DNA from: Lachnospiraceae bacterium
Lineage (GTDB): Bacteria > Bacillota > Clostridia > Lachnospirales > Lachnospiraceae
Reading direction: 5' to 3'
Assembly: GCA_022766245.1 (NCBI GenBank)
Contig: JALEPL010000018.1
Span: 44,491-108,490, forward strand
DNA: 64,000 nt
Under the pieces are notes generated by a model that made no database searches, was not told where the DNA came from, and saw nothing but the letters and a program-made list of their open reading frames with translations. This document shows positions 38,903 to 46,363 of the stretch, one piece after another. Each line of letters begins with the position of its first letter. Within the stretch, counting starts at the first letter, position 1. A program made the translations under genes and the position numbers.

Positions 38903-39769
38903 ATGGCAACATTAGGAAATCCGCAGAACACTATTGAGATTTTGCAGAAATATCATTTTAATTTTCAAAAGAAATTTGGTCAGAATTTTCTCATCGATCC
39001 CCACGTTTTGGAGCGTATCATGGAAGCGGCCGGTGTGACAAAAGAGGATTTCGTGCTGGAGATTGGCCCCGGCATCGGCACCATGACCCAGTATTTATGC
39101 GAGAATGCAAGAGAAGTGGCGGCGGTGGAGATTGACAGCAACCTGATTCCGATTTTACAGGATACGCTGAAGGATTACGATAATGTGACGGTGATTCATC
39201 AGGACATTTTGAAAGTGGATATCAATGCACTGGCGGCGGAGAAAAACAACAGCCAGCCCATCAAAGTGGTGGCAAATCTGCCCTATTATATTACCACCCC
39301 CATCATCATGGGGCTGTTTGAAAGTCATGTGCCGATTGACAGCATCACCATTATGGTGCAAAAGGAAGTGGCCGACCGGATGCAGCAGGGACCTGGCAGC
39401 AAGGAATATGGTGCGTTGTCTTTGGCTGTGCAGTATTATGCAAAGCCGGAGATTGTGGCAAATGTGCCGCCCAATTGCTTTATGCCAAGACCCAGTGTGG
39501 GCAGTGCGGTGATCCGTCTCACCAGACATCGTCAGCCTCCCGTGACGGTTCAGGATGAGAAGCTGATGTTCCGCTTGATTCGGGCCTCCTTTAACCAGCG
39601 TCGGAAGACGCTGGCAAATGGTCTGAACAATGCGCCGGATATCCCCCTGTCCAAGGAGCAGATCCAGGAGAGCATCCTGGAACTGGGCGTACCGGTAAAT
39701 ATCCGGGGGGAGGCACTAAGTTTGGAGCAGTTTGCCCGTCTGTCCGACATTGTGGGGGCAAAACTATAA
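38903..39769 (+). CDS. ksgA: 16S rRNA dimethyladenosine transferase
   Basis: It dimethylates two adjacent adenosines near the 3' end of 16S rRNA (A1518 and A1519 in E. coli numbering) during 30S assembly. Motifs are FGQNFLIDPHVLERI, LEIGPGIGTMTQYL for SAM binding and the catalytic VVANLPYYITTPII. Its 288 aa are full length. The start follows AGAGGAAG. Divergent from the DNA-repair pair. Confidence 0.95.
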   Translation: MATLGNPQNTIEILQKYHFNFQKKFGQNFLIDPHVLERIMEAAGVTKEDFVLEIGPGIGTMTQYLCENAREVAAVEIDSNLIPILQDTLKDYDNVTVIHQDILKVDINALAAEKNNSQPIKVVANLPYYITTPIIMGLFESHVPIDSITIMVQKEVADRMQQGPGSKEYGALSLAVQYYAKPEIVANVPPNCFMPRPSVGSAVIRLTRHRQPPVTVQDEKLMFRLIRASFNQRRKTLANGLNNAPDIPLSKEQIQESILELGVPVNIRGEALSLEQFARLSDIVGAKL

Positions 39770-39906
39770 AATAGCAAAATTCATTCGGGAAAGACACAAA
39801 AGTAAAAAGGGAGTTATATATCGACTTCTATCCATGATATATTCGCATATAATAGTCCTAGCCAGATAATTGATTTTTGACATGGGAAGAAAAGAAGGAT
39901 AGGCGC

Positions 39907-40806
39907 ATGGGTGAAGCGATAAAGAAAATAGCGTGTATGGCACTGCTCATAGTGGGACTTCCTCTGGTGGTGACGCTGCTTTTTCAGGGAGGCAGCATAC
40001 TTCCGGAGTACGAGGAACTGAGTACAGAAGATAACAGCCGGCAGGATGAGGACCTGCTGGCTGTTTTTGTGGGAATATTGGCACAGCAGATGCCTGCAGA
40101 CTATGAGGAGGAAGCGTTAAAGGCCCAGGCCATTCTGGTGCGGACGAATTATGAGTATGCGTTTGCTCAGGGGAAGCAGCCGGAGCAGGGTCTGGACACA
40201 CTGCAGCTGCAGGAAATGTTTGGACGGGAAAACTATGCGGATTATTATGAAAAACTGAAATCCTGCCTGCTGCAGACGGATGGTCTGATACTGACCTATC
40301 AGGGAAATCTGGTAGACTGTCCCTTTAGTGCAGTCAGTGCAGGCTATACCAGAGGTGCCCAGGGAGGACAGGAATATCTAAAAAGCGTGGAATCAAAGTG
40401 TGATGTGCGGTCAGAGGATTATCTGAAAGTAATTTTTTATGAAAAAGGTGAGTTCATCCGGCTGGTACAGCAGAATTATCCGGAGGCGGAACTGACAGAG
40501 GACGTCCGGATGGAGCAGATCGTTATCGAAGAGCGGGAGGACAGCGGCTATGTAAAAACGATTCGACTGGGGAATCTGTCCCTGGATGGAGAAGAGTTTC
40601 GCAATGCCTGCGGCTGGAACTCCGCGGCATTTTATATCAAGGAAGTAGACGGGAAAATCCGCATAGTGACGAAAGGCTTGGGCCATGGATACGGCATGAG
40701 CTGTTTTGGGGCCAATGAGATGGCGAAGGAAGGAAAAAGCGCGGAAGAAATCTTGAATTATTATTTTTCCGGCATGGAACTCACCACCCTTCAAGGAAAT
40801 AATTAA
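39907..40806 (+). CDS. spoIID: Stage II sporulation protein D
   Basis: SpoIID is the lytic transglycosylase that drives engulfment of the forespore, acting in the mother cell. One N-terminal membrane helix (ACMALLIVGLPLVVTLLFQ) precedes the SpoIID domain. EEEALKAQAILVRTNYEYA contains the catalytic Glu, and KGLGHGYGMSCFGANEMA is the C-terminal signature. The start at 39907 gives 299 aa; the ORF-track start is a TTG 30 bp upstream. A CATATAAT about 55 bp upstream resembles a SigE -10. The next gene is spoIIQ-like, as in Clostridioides. Confidence 0.88.
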   Translation: MGEAIKKIACMALLIVGLPLVVTLLFQGGSILPEYEELSTEDNSRQDEDLLAVFVGILAQQMPADYEEEALKAQAILVRTNYEYAFAQGKQPEQGLDTLQLQEMFGRENYADYYEKLKSCLLQTDGLILTYQGNLVDCPFSAVSAGYTRGAQGGQEYLKSVESKCDVRSEDYLKVIFYEKGEFIRLVQQNYPEAELTEDVRMEQIVIEEREDSGYVKTIRLGNLSLDGEEFRNACGWNSAAFYIKEVDGKIRIVTKGLGHGYGMSCFGANEMAKEGKSAEEILNYYFSGMELTTLQGNN

Positions 40807-40877
40807 AAACTTGTATAAACATAAAAAAACTGTCAACACTATCCATAAAATATAATTCTTATATGGATGGTGATGAC

Positions 40878-41609
40878 ATGAAAAAATCGTTAGTGATAGC
40901 CTGTGCGGTGATGCTGGCCACAGCAGCCACCATGACGGCAATCTATGTGAAGCAGAACAATGACAAACAGCAGCAGGAGGAATCCCAGCTGGCCATGGTA
41001 GATACCGAGGAAGCACCGGGGGAGACCATAGAGTCGGTGGATACGGAAGTATCGTCTCAGGAAGTAGCGGCGGCAGACAGTATCATTGAACCGGAGAATG
41101 AAGCGATTCAGGCGGAGAAGGACACGATTGATACAGAGGAGGATACCGAGCAGGTGGTGGAGACAGCAGCGGACAGTAACAACGTGGTTCTGCACTTTTC
41201 CCAAGACTCCAGCGTTAACTGGCCTCTTCAAGGAACTGTACTGATGAATTACAGCATGGATCAGACGGTGTATTTTGCCACACTGGATCAGTACAAGTAT
41301 AATCCGGCCATTATCATTGGATGTAATGTGAATGACCGGGTAAACTGTGCGGTGGACGGTGTGGTGACAGACATTTCTACCAATGAGGTGACCGGATGCA
41401 CCGTTACCATGGATATCGGAGATGGATATAGTGTGATTTATGGGCAGTTGAAGCAGGTGCCCTATGAAGAAGGCGCAATGGTCATGCAGGGAAGTCTGGT
41501 GGGATACGTGGCGGAGCCCACCAAGTATTATTCTGAGGAAGGTTGTAATCTGTATTTTGCCATGGAAAAGGATGGCGTTCCGGTGGATCCCGCCAGTTTC
41601 TTTGAATAA
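40878..41609 (+). CDS. spoIIQ: SpoIIQ-like protein, LytM/M23 domain lacking zinc ligands
   Basis: This 243-aa forespore membrane protein has one N-terminal helix (LVIACAVMLATAATMTAIYV), an acidic linker, and a LytM/M23 domain from WPLQGTVLMNYSMDQ to the end. SpoIIQ pairs with SpoIIIAH across the engulfment gap. The positions of the catalytic HxG/HxH ligands read GCNVND, VIYGQLKQV (Gln for His) and LYFAMEKDG (Tyr for His), so peptidase activity is unlikely. It follows spoIID by 71 bp, the order known in Clostridia. The start follows GGTGATGAC. Confidence 0.85.
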   Translation: MKKSLVIACAVMLATAATMTAIYVKQNNDKQQQEESQLAMVDTEEAPGETIESVDTEVSSQEVAAADSIIEPENEAIQAEKDTIDTEEDTEQVVETAADSNNVVLHFSQDSSVNWPLQGTVLMNYSMDQTVYFATLDQYKYNPAIIIGCNVNDRVNCAVDGVVTDISTNEVTGCTVTMDIGDGYSVIYGQLKQVPYEEGAMVMQGSLVGYVAEPTKYYSEEGCNLYFAMEKDGVPVDPASFFE

Positions 41610-41636
41610 GGATCCTTCAAAGCAAGATGAAAAAAA

Positions 41637-41769
41637 GTAATTGTTCAGCAGGCATACGCATTTACTGCGGATGCCGTGAAAAAACGTATATTTAGCAAGC
41701 ACAAATCCATTTGCGAAGCAAATTATGTATGGATTTGTGCGCATAACTATGAAGGGACTGAATAGTTAT
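41637..41769 (+). mobile_element. Miniature inverted-repeat element, copy C (subtype 1)
   Basis: This 133-bp element has ends GTAATTGTTCAG / CTGAATAGTTAT and flanks GAAAAAAA and GAAAAAAG. Internal hairpins pair GCATACGCA with TGCGGATGC and GCACAAATCCAT with ATGGATTTGTGC. It is nearly identical to the reverse complement of copy A. It lies 28 bp after spoIIQ. Confidence 0.85.
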
Positions 41770-41777
41770 GAAAAAAG

Positions 41778-41911
41778 GTAACTGTTCAGAACAGGCCGAA
41801 TCACTTGCTGATGAGGCCGTAAGAACATGATTCAGGTGTGAGCAAACCCCATCGGCGCAGCCGATTTCCATGGGTTTGCGAATCGTGTCTGTGAAGGTAC
41901 TGAACAGATAC
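41778..41911 (+). mobile_element. Miniature inverted-repeat element, copy D (subtype 2)
   Basis: This 134-bp element has ends GTAACTGTTCAG / CTGAACAGATAC and is flanked on both sides by GAAAAAAG, an exact 8-bp duplication. Its interior differs from subtype 1 and shares ACCGTAAGAACATGATT-like sequence with copy F. A hairpin pairs GCAAACCC with GGGTTTGC. It was inserted 8 bp from copy C. Confidence 0.88.
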
Positions 41912-42017
41912 GAAAAAAGTATGATACAATCTATATGGGTTGTGTTATACTTTTTTTAGTTTCCGGCATTGGCGGGGACCGAAATTAATTGAAAGTGTAA
42001 AGTCAAATATGAAAACC

Positions 42018-42056
42018 GACACAAGGGCTCCGTCACCTGCGGTGACACCTCGTGTC
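42018..42056. other. Hairpin in the leader of the first zinc-ribbon paralogue
   Basis: GACAC...GTGTC encloses GTCACC-TGC-GGTGAC. It ends 21 bp before the start codon. It lacks a T tract and may be a leader structure or operator. A possible -10 TATACT lies upstream near 41946. The rest of the 469-bp gap before 42078 is copies C and D. Confidence 0.45.
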
Positions 42057-42077
42057 AAAATTTGCTGAGGAAAACAA

Positions 42078-42821
42078 ATGATTACATGTAAAAATTGTGG
42101 CGCAGATTATGATGAAAATACGGAACGATGCCCCTATTGCGGTGGAGATAATTTTGAAAAATCCGTGCGTACCCATCAGGAGAAAATCAGTGGTCTCCAT
42201 CAGGAGAAGAAAAGGTGGGAAGCTATGCCGGATAAGGTGGCACAAAAAATGGTGTCTTTGACTATGAAGATTGTTATTTGTGCAGTGATAGGTGTAGTTT
42301 TAGTTTGTATATTACTGTTCGCCGGTACGAGAATCAAAAACAGTGTCATGAATAAAATGGATGCAGCAGCAATTGAAAAGCTGGAGGAAATGTACCAGAA
42401 CGGAGACTATACCGGAATCAGCAAGTATATGGATAAACTGGGGAATCCCACGCGGCCGAAGTATGAGAAATATAATCAGATTGTGATTTTGGAAGAGTTA
42501 CTGTCTCATATTCAGAAGGAAGATGAAGGCTATCTTCAGTTTCTTGTCCGTGAGAATGAGGTGCCTACCAATATTACATACATTGTCTGGATTTTAAAAG
42601 AATGTCAGTTCTATGAGAATGAATATTATAAATATGACGAGCAGGATGTGGTGGAGGCTTATCGGAAGTGGTGTTATGATTTCATGGAAGAGCAATACGG
42701 ACTACCAAGGGAAGAGGCAGAGGGAGTGTTTGAGGCTGCTGGAGAGGTGAACTGGGATAATGAGGACGAAGTCCGAAAGGATCTGGAACAAAGAGCGTTG
42801 GCACATTTAAAGGAAAAATAG
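42078..42821 (+). CDS. Zinc-ribbon membrane protein, paralogue 1
   Basis: The 247-aa protein starts with a zinc ribbon (ITCKNCGADYDENTERCPYCGG), then a charged segment, one membrane helix (IVICAVIGVVLVCILLFAG, about 71-89), and an outside or soluble helical domain. The domain begins EEMYQNGDYTGISKYMDKL and contains PKYEKYNQIVILEELL. The same pattern recurs in the next two genes. Function is unknown. The last base of the stop codon is the first base of mobile element copy E. Confidence 0.72.
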   Translation: MITCKNCGADYDENTERCPYCGGDNFEKSVRTHQEKISGLHQEKKRWEAMPDKVAQKMVSLTMKIVICAVIGVVLVCILLFAGTRIKNSVMNKMDAAAIEKLEEMYQNGDYTGISKYMDKLGNPTRPKYEKYNQIVILEELLSHIQKEDEGYLQFLVRENEVPTNITYIVWILKECQFYENEYYKYDEQDVVEAYRKWCYDFMEEQYGLPREEAEGVFEAAGEVNWDNEDEVRKDLEQRALAHLKEK

Positions 42822-42953
42822 TAACTGTTTAGTAGGCATACGCATTTACTGCGGATGCCGTGAAAAAACGTATATTTAGCAAGCACAAATCCATTTGCGA
42901 AGCAAATTATGTATGGATTTGTGCTCGCAACTATGAAGGTACTGAATGGTTAC
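42821..42953 (+). mobile_element. Miniature inverted-repeat element, copy E (subtype 1)
   Basis: This 133-bp element has ends GTAACTGTTTAG / CTGAATGGTTAC and exact 8-bp flanks GAAAAATA. The interior matches copies A and C. It was inserted at the stop codon of zinc-ribbon paralogue 1, and the TAG stop is completed by the first G of the element. Confidence 0.88.
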
Positions 42954-42983
42954 GAAAAATAGTGACATATCAGGGGGAAAAAG

Positions 42984-43739
42984 ATGGAGTGTGTAAAATG
43001 CGGGTATGATTATCCGGCAAAGGAAATAAAATGTCCTTACTGTGGTGAGCCGAATCCGTTGGGAATTGCATGGAAAGAGGAAGAAGAACAGAAGAGGGCG
43101 GAGACAGAACATACCAAAAGAAGAATCCTGAAGTCTATGCCTCTTTACATAGCCAACAAGCTTGTGAATGTGATTTTGATACTGGGTGTGTTGTTGAGCG
43201 TCGTGTTTGTGGCGATTGCATTTATTGCGTCTGGAGTGGAATCGGCGCTCACGGAACGCAAGCAGAGTCAGGCATCTGTTGCAGAAGCGGAAAAGCTGTT
43301 CGAGGAGGATGACAATGCGGCGTTAAAGACATATTTGAAACAATATGAAGTGTTTGGGAAGGTCGGCTATGAGAAATACACAGAACGAGTGTTACTGTAT
43401 GATGAATATGTAGAGTTCATGCGGTCAGCATTTGAGATCCAACAGGTACTGGATTGGGGGAGGGGAGAACAGCCAAATATTATTTGGGTGGACGGATTTA
43501 TGGACGCAGGACACGACATTCTCCAGGCAGATAGCTATGAATTTCGAGATTTGGAATATGATGAAAACATTCAGTATTTAGAGGAAATGCAGGGTCAGGT
43601 ATCGGCGGTATTCATGGGGGTCTTCGAAATGACAGAGGATGAAATGAAATCATTTGTCGGCCTTCCTGAATATTCAGAGGAGTACGATGAAACGGTAAAA
43701 ATGGTTATGGAAAGAAAAGGCTGGGAGTATGCAGAATAA
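42984..43739 (+). CDS. Zinc-ribbon membrane protein, paralogue 2
   Basis: The 251-aa protein has the same plan as paralogue 1: zinc ribbon MECVKCGYDYPAKEIKCPYCG, a charged linker, one membrane helix (VILILGVLLSVVFVAIAFIA), then the shared domain with AEKLFEEDDNAALKTYLKQY and VGYEKYTERVLLYDEYVEF. Sequence identity to paralogue 1 is low outside these patterns. It overlaps paralogue 3 by 11 bp. Function is unknown. Confidence 0.72.
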   Translation: MECVKCGYDYPAKEIKCPYCGEPNPLGIAWKEEEEQKRAETEHTKRRILKSMPLYIANKLVNVILILGVLLSVVFVAIAFIASGVESALTERKQSQASVAEAEKLFEEDDNAALKTYLKQYEVFGKVGYEKYTERVLLYDEYVEFMRSAFEIQQVLDWGRGEQPNIIWVDGFMDAGHDILQADSYEFRDLEYDENIQYLEEMQGQVSAVFMGVFEMTEDEMKSFVGLPEYSEEYDETVKMVMERKGWEYAE

Positions 43740-44256
43740 AATCAAGATCAAAGAATTATTTCAGTTTAAGGATAAAACAGGGGAGTATAAGGTAAATCTG
43801 GTGGCATTTATCATAAAGTCCATAGCAGCGTTTTTGGTTGTGTTAACGGCAATCAGCGCCATTGGTGTCGTGTGGGAAATGGTGATAGACGAGGCGGAAT
43901 ACTCGGGGCAGGAATATTATCTATCCCGCTGTGAGCAGCTCTATATGGATCGGGAGTTTTCGCAGCTATATGACAATATGAATCTATATAATCTGACCGA
44001 ACCTGAGTATGATAAATATTGGGAATTGGTGAATGGATATCAGGATAATCTTCTGTATCTCAGCTATCGCAGTGTGCAGGAACAGGGGAAGAAACAGGTG
44101 GATTTCGCATACATCAATGGAGAGGAAGAATCCGCCAGAATATATTTTGATGCAGATGAAAAAACACAGTACTATGGGAATAAAGTGCAGGAAAATGCTG
44201 AAAACTGCCGATTTGAAAGCAATGAGAGATACTTAGCCGGTTTCGCAGAGAAGTAG
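43729..44256 (+). CDS. Membrane protein, paralogue 3 without the zinc ribbon
   Basis: This 175-aa protein lacks the N-terminal zinc ribbon but keeps one membrane helix (SIAAFLVVLTAISAIGVVWEM) and the shared domain with CEQLYMDREFSQLYDNMNLY and PEYDKYWELVNGYQDNLLYL. It overlaps paralogue 2, so both are made together. Possibly the three proteins assemble in the membrane; no family assignment can be made. Confidence 0.68.
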   Translation: MQNKIKIKELFQFKDKTGEYKVNLVAFIIKSIAAFLVVLTAISAIGVVWEMVIDEAEYSGQEYYLSRCEQLYMDREFSQLYDNMNLYNLTEPEYDKYWELVNGYQDNLLYLSYRSVQEQGKKQVDFAYINGEEESARIYFDADEKTQYYGNKVQENAENCRFESNERYLAGFAEK

Positions 44257-44315
44257 CGATACGTGCAACCTTGAATCTCTTGAAAAAAGGGGATATCCCA
44301 TTTATAATAAATATG

Positions 44316-44448
44316 GTAACTGCTCAGTACAGGACGGAGCGGAACCGCATAGACCGTAAGAACATGATTTAGGAGTGCAAAAATCCCATCGTCGAAGACG
44401 ATTCTCATGGATTTTTGCATTGTAACTGTGAAGGAACTGAACAGTTAC
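44316..44448 (+). mobile_element. Miniature inverted-repeat element, copy F (subtype 2)
   Basis: This 133-bp element has ends GTAACTGCTCAG / CTGAACAGTTAC and flanks TAAATATG / TGAATATG (7 of 8 identical). The internal hairpin pairs TGCAAAAATCC with GGATTTTTGCA, a sequence unlike that of copy D but equally self-complementary. It lies between paralogue 3 and the GGDEF gene. Confidence 0.87.
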
Positions 44449-44501
44449 TGAATATGTATGTTTGCAGAAGGTCTATGATGTATGCGTAAGAGGGTAAAGG
44501 T

Positions 44502-46148
44502 ATGGGTGGAATGGGATACGATCAGCAGGTATCGGATTGGCTGAATGAGGTACAGAAAAGCCGTGGAGCTGATCCGGATACTACACTGGTTTATTGTAAA
44601 AAAATCGAAGAATATGCCAGGGAACAGAAGGATGAATGGCTGCTGGGATATGCTTTTTATCACAGTGGAGAGGTGTATTATCTGCACAATGATTTTGAGC
44701 AGATGTTTCACAGCATGTTCCGCTCCCTTAGTTATTTGGAGCATACCGGACAGTATGGTCTGCTGGTGCGTGGATATAATATCCTGGCCATCACAGCCAT
44801 GAATCAGGGCAATGCTCCTTTTGCGCTGGATTATTACTTAAAGGGGCTAAGCTATTGTGAGAAATATTGTCTGTTCGATGTGGGCATTATGATACGGATT
44901 AATATTGGAACGCTCTATAATAATTGTGGGGAATATAATCAGGCATCCCGTTATCTGGAAGAAGGCTATGTGTTATTGCAGCAGCATCGTGAGATACCGG
45001 AGTATTACAATGCGTTGATGAGTATCTATATCGGAATGGTGAATAGCTGTATCCATCGGCAGCAGTTGGATCGGGCTATGGAATATATCCGTAGATTTCA
45101 CAGTGAGTGTGAGGAGTTCATGCAGGAGGAGGATCGACTGGTCTTTGCCTGCAGCCAGGCCAGAGTGTTTCATCTGCAGGGGAAAGTAAGACAGAGGGAC
45201 GATGCGATTGCTATGGTTCATACGCTGGTAAATCAGCAGATGCCGGTGCTGGATATTTTTGATGATCTGTACGAATACTGTCTCATGCTGCTGGAACTGG
45301 AGCGGTATGAGGAGTTACGTTATCTGTTGGAGCAGCTGGAGGCAATGGCGCAGAAGGCGGAAGCCGGGAATATGAGAAAACGAATTCTCACGTTAAAGGC
45401 AAGAGTCTGTCTCAGAGAGGGAGACGAGGTATGCTACCGCAAAATCACAGTGCAGTTGTTTGAACTGGAGGAAGTATTGGAAAAGGACCGTCAGCGGATG
45501 GTACTACATATGTTGTCGGTACGAAATGAACTGGAGGAAAGTCAGCGTCACCGCCGCAGAATAGAACAGGAGAACCGGAGGCTGTTCAAGCGCTCCCAGA
45601 CAGATTCCCTCACCGGTCTGGCAAATCGGTTTCATCTGAATTCCTACGTGGCGGAGAGCTTTGCCCGGGCGCAGGAGCGGGGAGAGGCTCTTGGTATTGA
45701 AATTCTGGATATTGATTATTTTAAACAGTACAATGACAATTATGGCCATCAGGCAGGAGATATCTGTATCCGGCAGATTGCCCGGATTTTACAGAAAATG
45801 GAAGATAAAGGGGACATCTTTTGTGCCCGCTATGGCGGGGACGAGTTTATCGTGATTTACGAGTCCTGCAGTCGGGAAGATGTGGAGCAGTGGACGAAGG
45901 AACTGAGGCAGGAGATTGAGGAGCTGGGCTTAAGGCATGAGTTTTCGCAGGCGGGATCTTTGGTGACGATATCTCAGGGCCTCTGTTTCGATACTCCGGC
46001 TACAGAGGATACGGTGGAGGACTTTTTGTTGGCAGCAGACCGCCTGCTGTATCAGGTGAAGGAACAGGGGAGAAATAATATACGCATCGGAGACTGTGGA
46101 AGAAGTGGAGACGAAAAGGAACCTTTGAAGGAAACAGGCATACAATAA
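44502..46148 (+). CDS. TPR-repeat diguanylate cyclase (GGDEF)
   Basis: This 548-aa cytoplasmic protein makes cyclic di-GMP. Residues about 1-330 are helical repeats of TPR type (GYAFYHSGEVYYLHNDFEQM, YNNCGEYNQASRYLEEGYV). A coiled segment leads to the GGDEF domain (about 365-530) with LDIDYFKQYNDNYGHQAGD and RYGGDEF (about 441-448). A clear RxxD inhibitory site is not seen. No membrane segment is present. It may oppose the two HD-GYP proteins at 5 and 9 kb. Confidence 0.88.
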   Translation: MGGMGYDQQVSDWLNEVQKSRGADPDTTLVYCKKIEEYAREQKDEWLLGYAFYHSGEVYYLHNDFEQMFHSMFRSLSYLEHTGQYGLLVRGYNILAITAMNQGNAPFALDYYLKGLSYCEKYCLFDVGIMIRINIGTLYNNCGEYNQASRYLEEGYVLLQQHREIPEYYNALMSIYIGMVNSCIHRQQLDRAMEYIRRFHSECEEFMQEEDRLVFACSQARVFHLQGKVRQRDDAIAMVHTLVNQQMPVLDIFDDLYEYCLMLLELERYEELRYLLEQLEAMAQKAEAGNMRKRILTLKARVCLREGDEVCYRKITVQLFELEEVLEKDRQRMVLHMLSVRNELEESQRHRRRIEQENRRLFKRSQTDSLTGLANRFHLNSYVAESFARAQERGEALGIEILDIDYFKQYNDNYGHQAGDICIRQIARILQKMEDKGDIFCARYGGDEFIVIYESCSREDVEQWTKELRQEIEELGLRHEFSQAGSLVTISQGLCFDTPATEDTVEDFLLAADRLLYQVKEQGRNNIRIGDCGRSGDEKEPLKETGIQ

Positions 46149-46320
46149 GGTATCATAACCAGATTTTTTCACAGAGAGAGACAAATCGCAGCCGGATCAT
46201 GCTCTCACGAGAAATGTTTATGATACCCGCCAAAGAGCGGAGTATTTGAGAAAATACCACAAACTGCCCGCAGGCAGTGAAAAACGGCTGCTTGACATAT
46301 AGGACTGGGGCAACCCAGTC
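46149..46320 (+). other. Structured intergenic segment upstream of the helicase, possible RNA
   Basis: GGTATCATAA (46149-46158) pairs with TTATGATACC (46218-46227). Four hairpins follow: CCGC/GCGG (46227-46240), GTATTT/AAATAC (46242-46257), CTGCC/GGCAG (46264-46277) and GACTGGG-GCAA-CCCAGTC (46303-46320). I do not recognise a known riboswitch or RNA family. It may be a regulatory leader or a noncoding RNA. No open frame fits it. Confidence 0.45.
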
Positions 46321-46363
46321 TACATAGCACGAAAGAGGGAAGTTTGGGAAAGGGTTTTGTGAA

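Noticed and set aside
41637-42886. Repeated short ORFs on the minus strand with the peptide start MLAKYTFFHGIRSKCVCLLN
   Set aside because: They lie wholly or mostly inside copies C and E of the mobile element and recur only because the DNA recurs; there is no ribosome binding site or conserved protein.
46149-46320. c-di-GMP-I, T-box or RNase P RNA identity for the structured segment
   Set aside because: The conserved cores of these RNAs (for example the T-box AGGGTGGNACCGCG) are not present.
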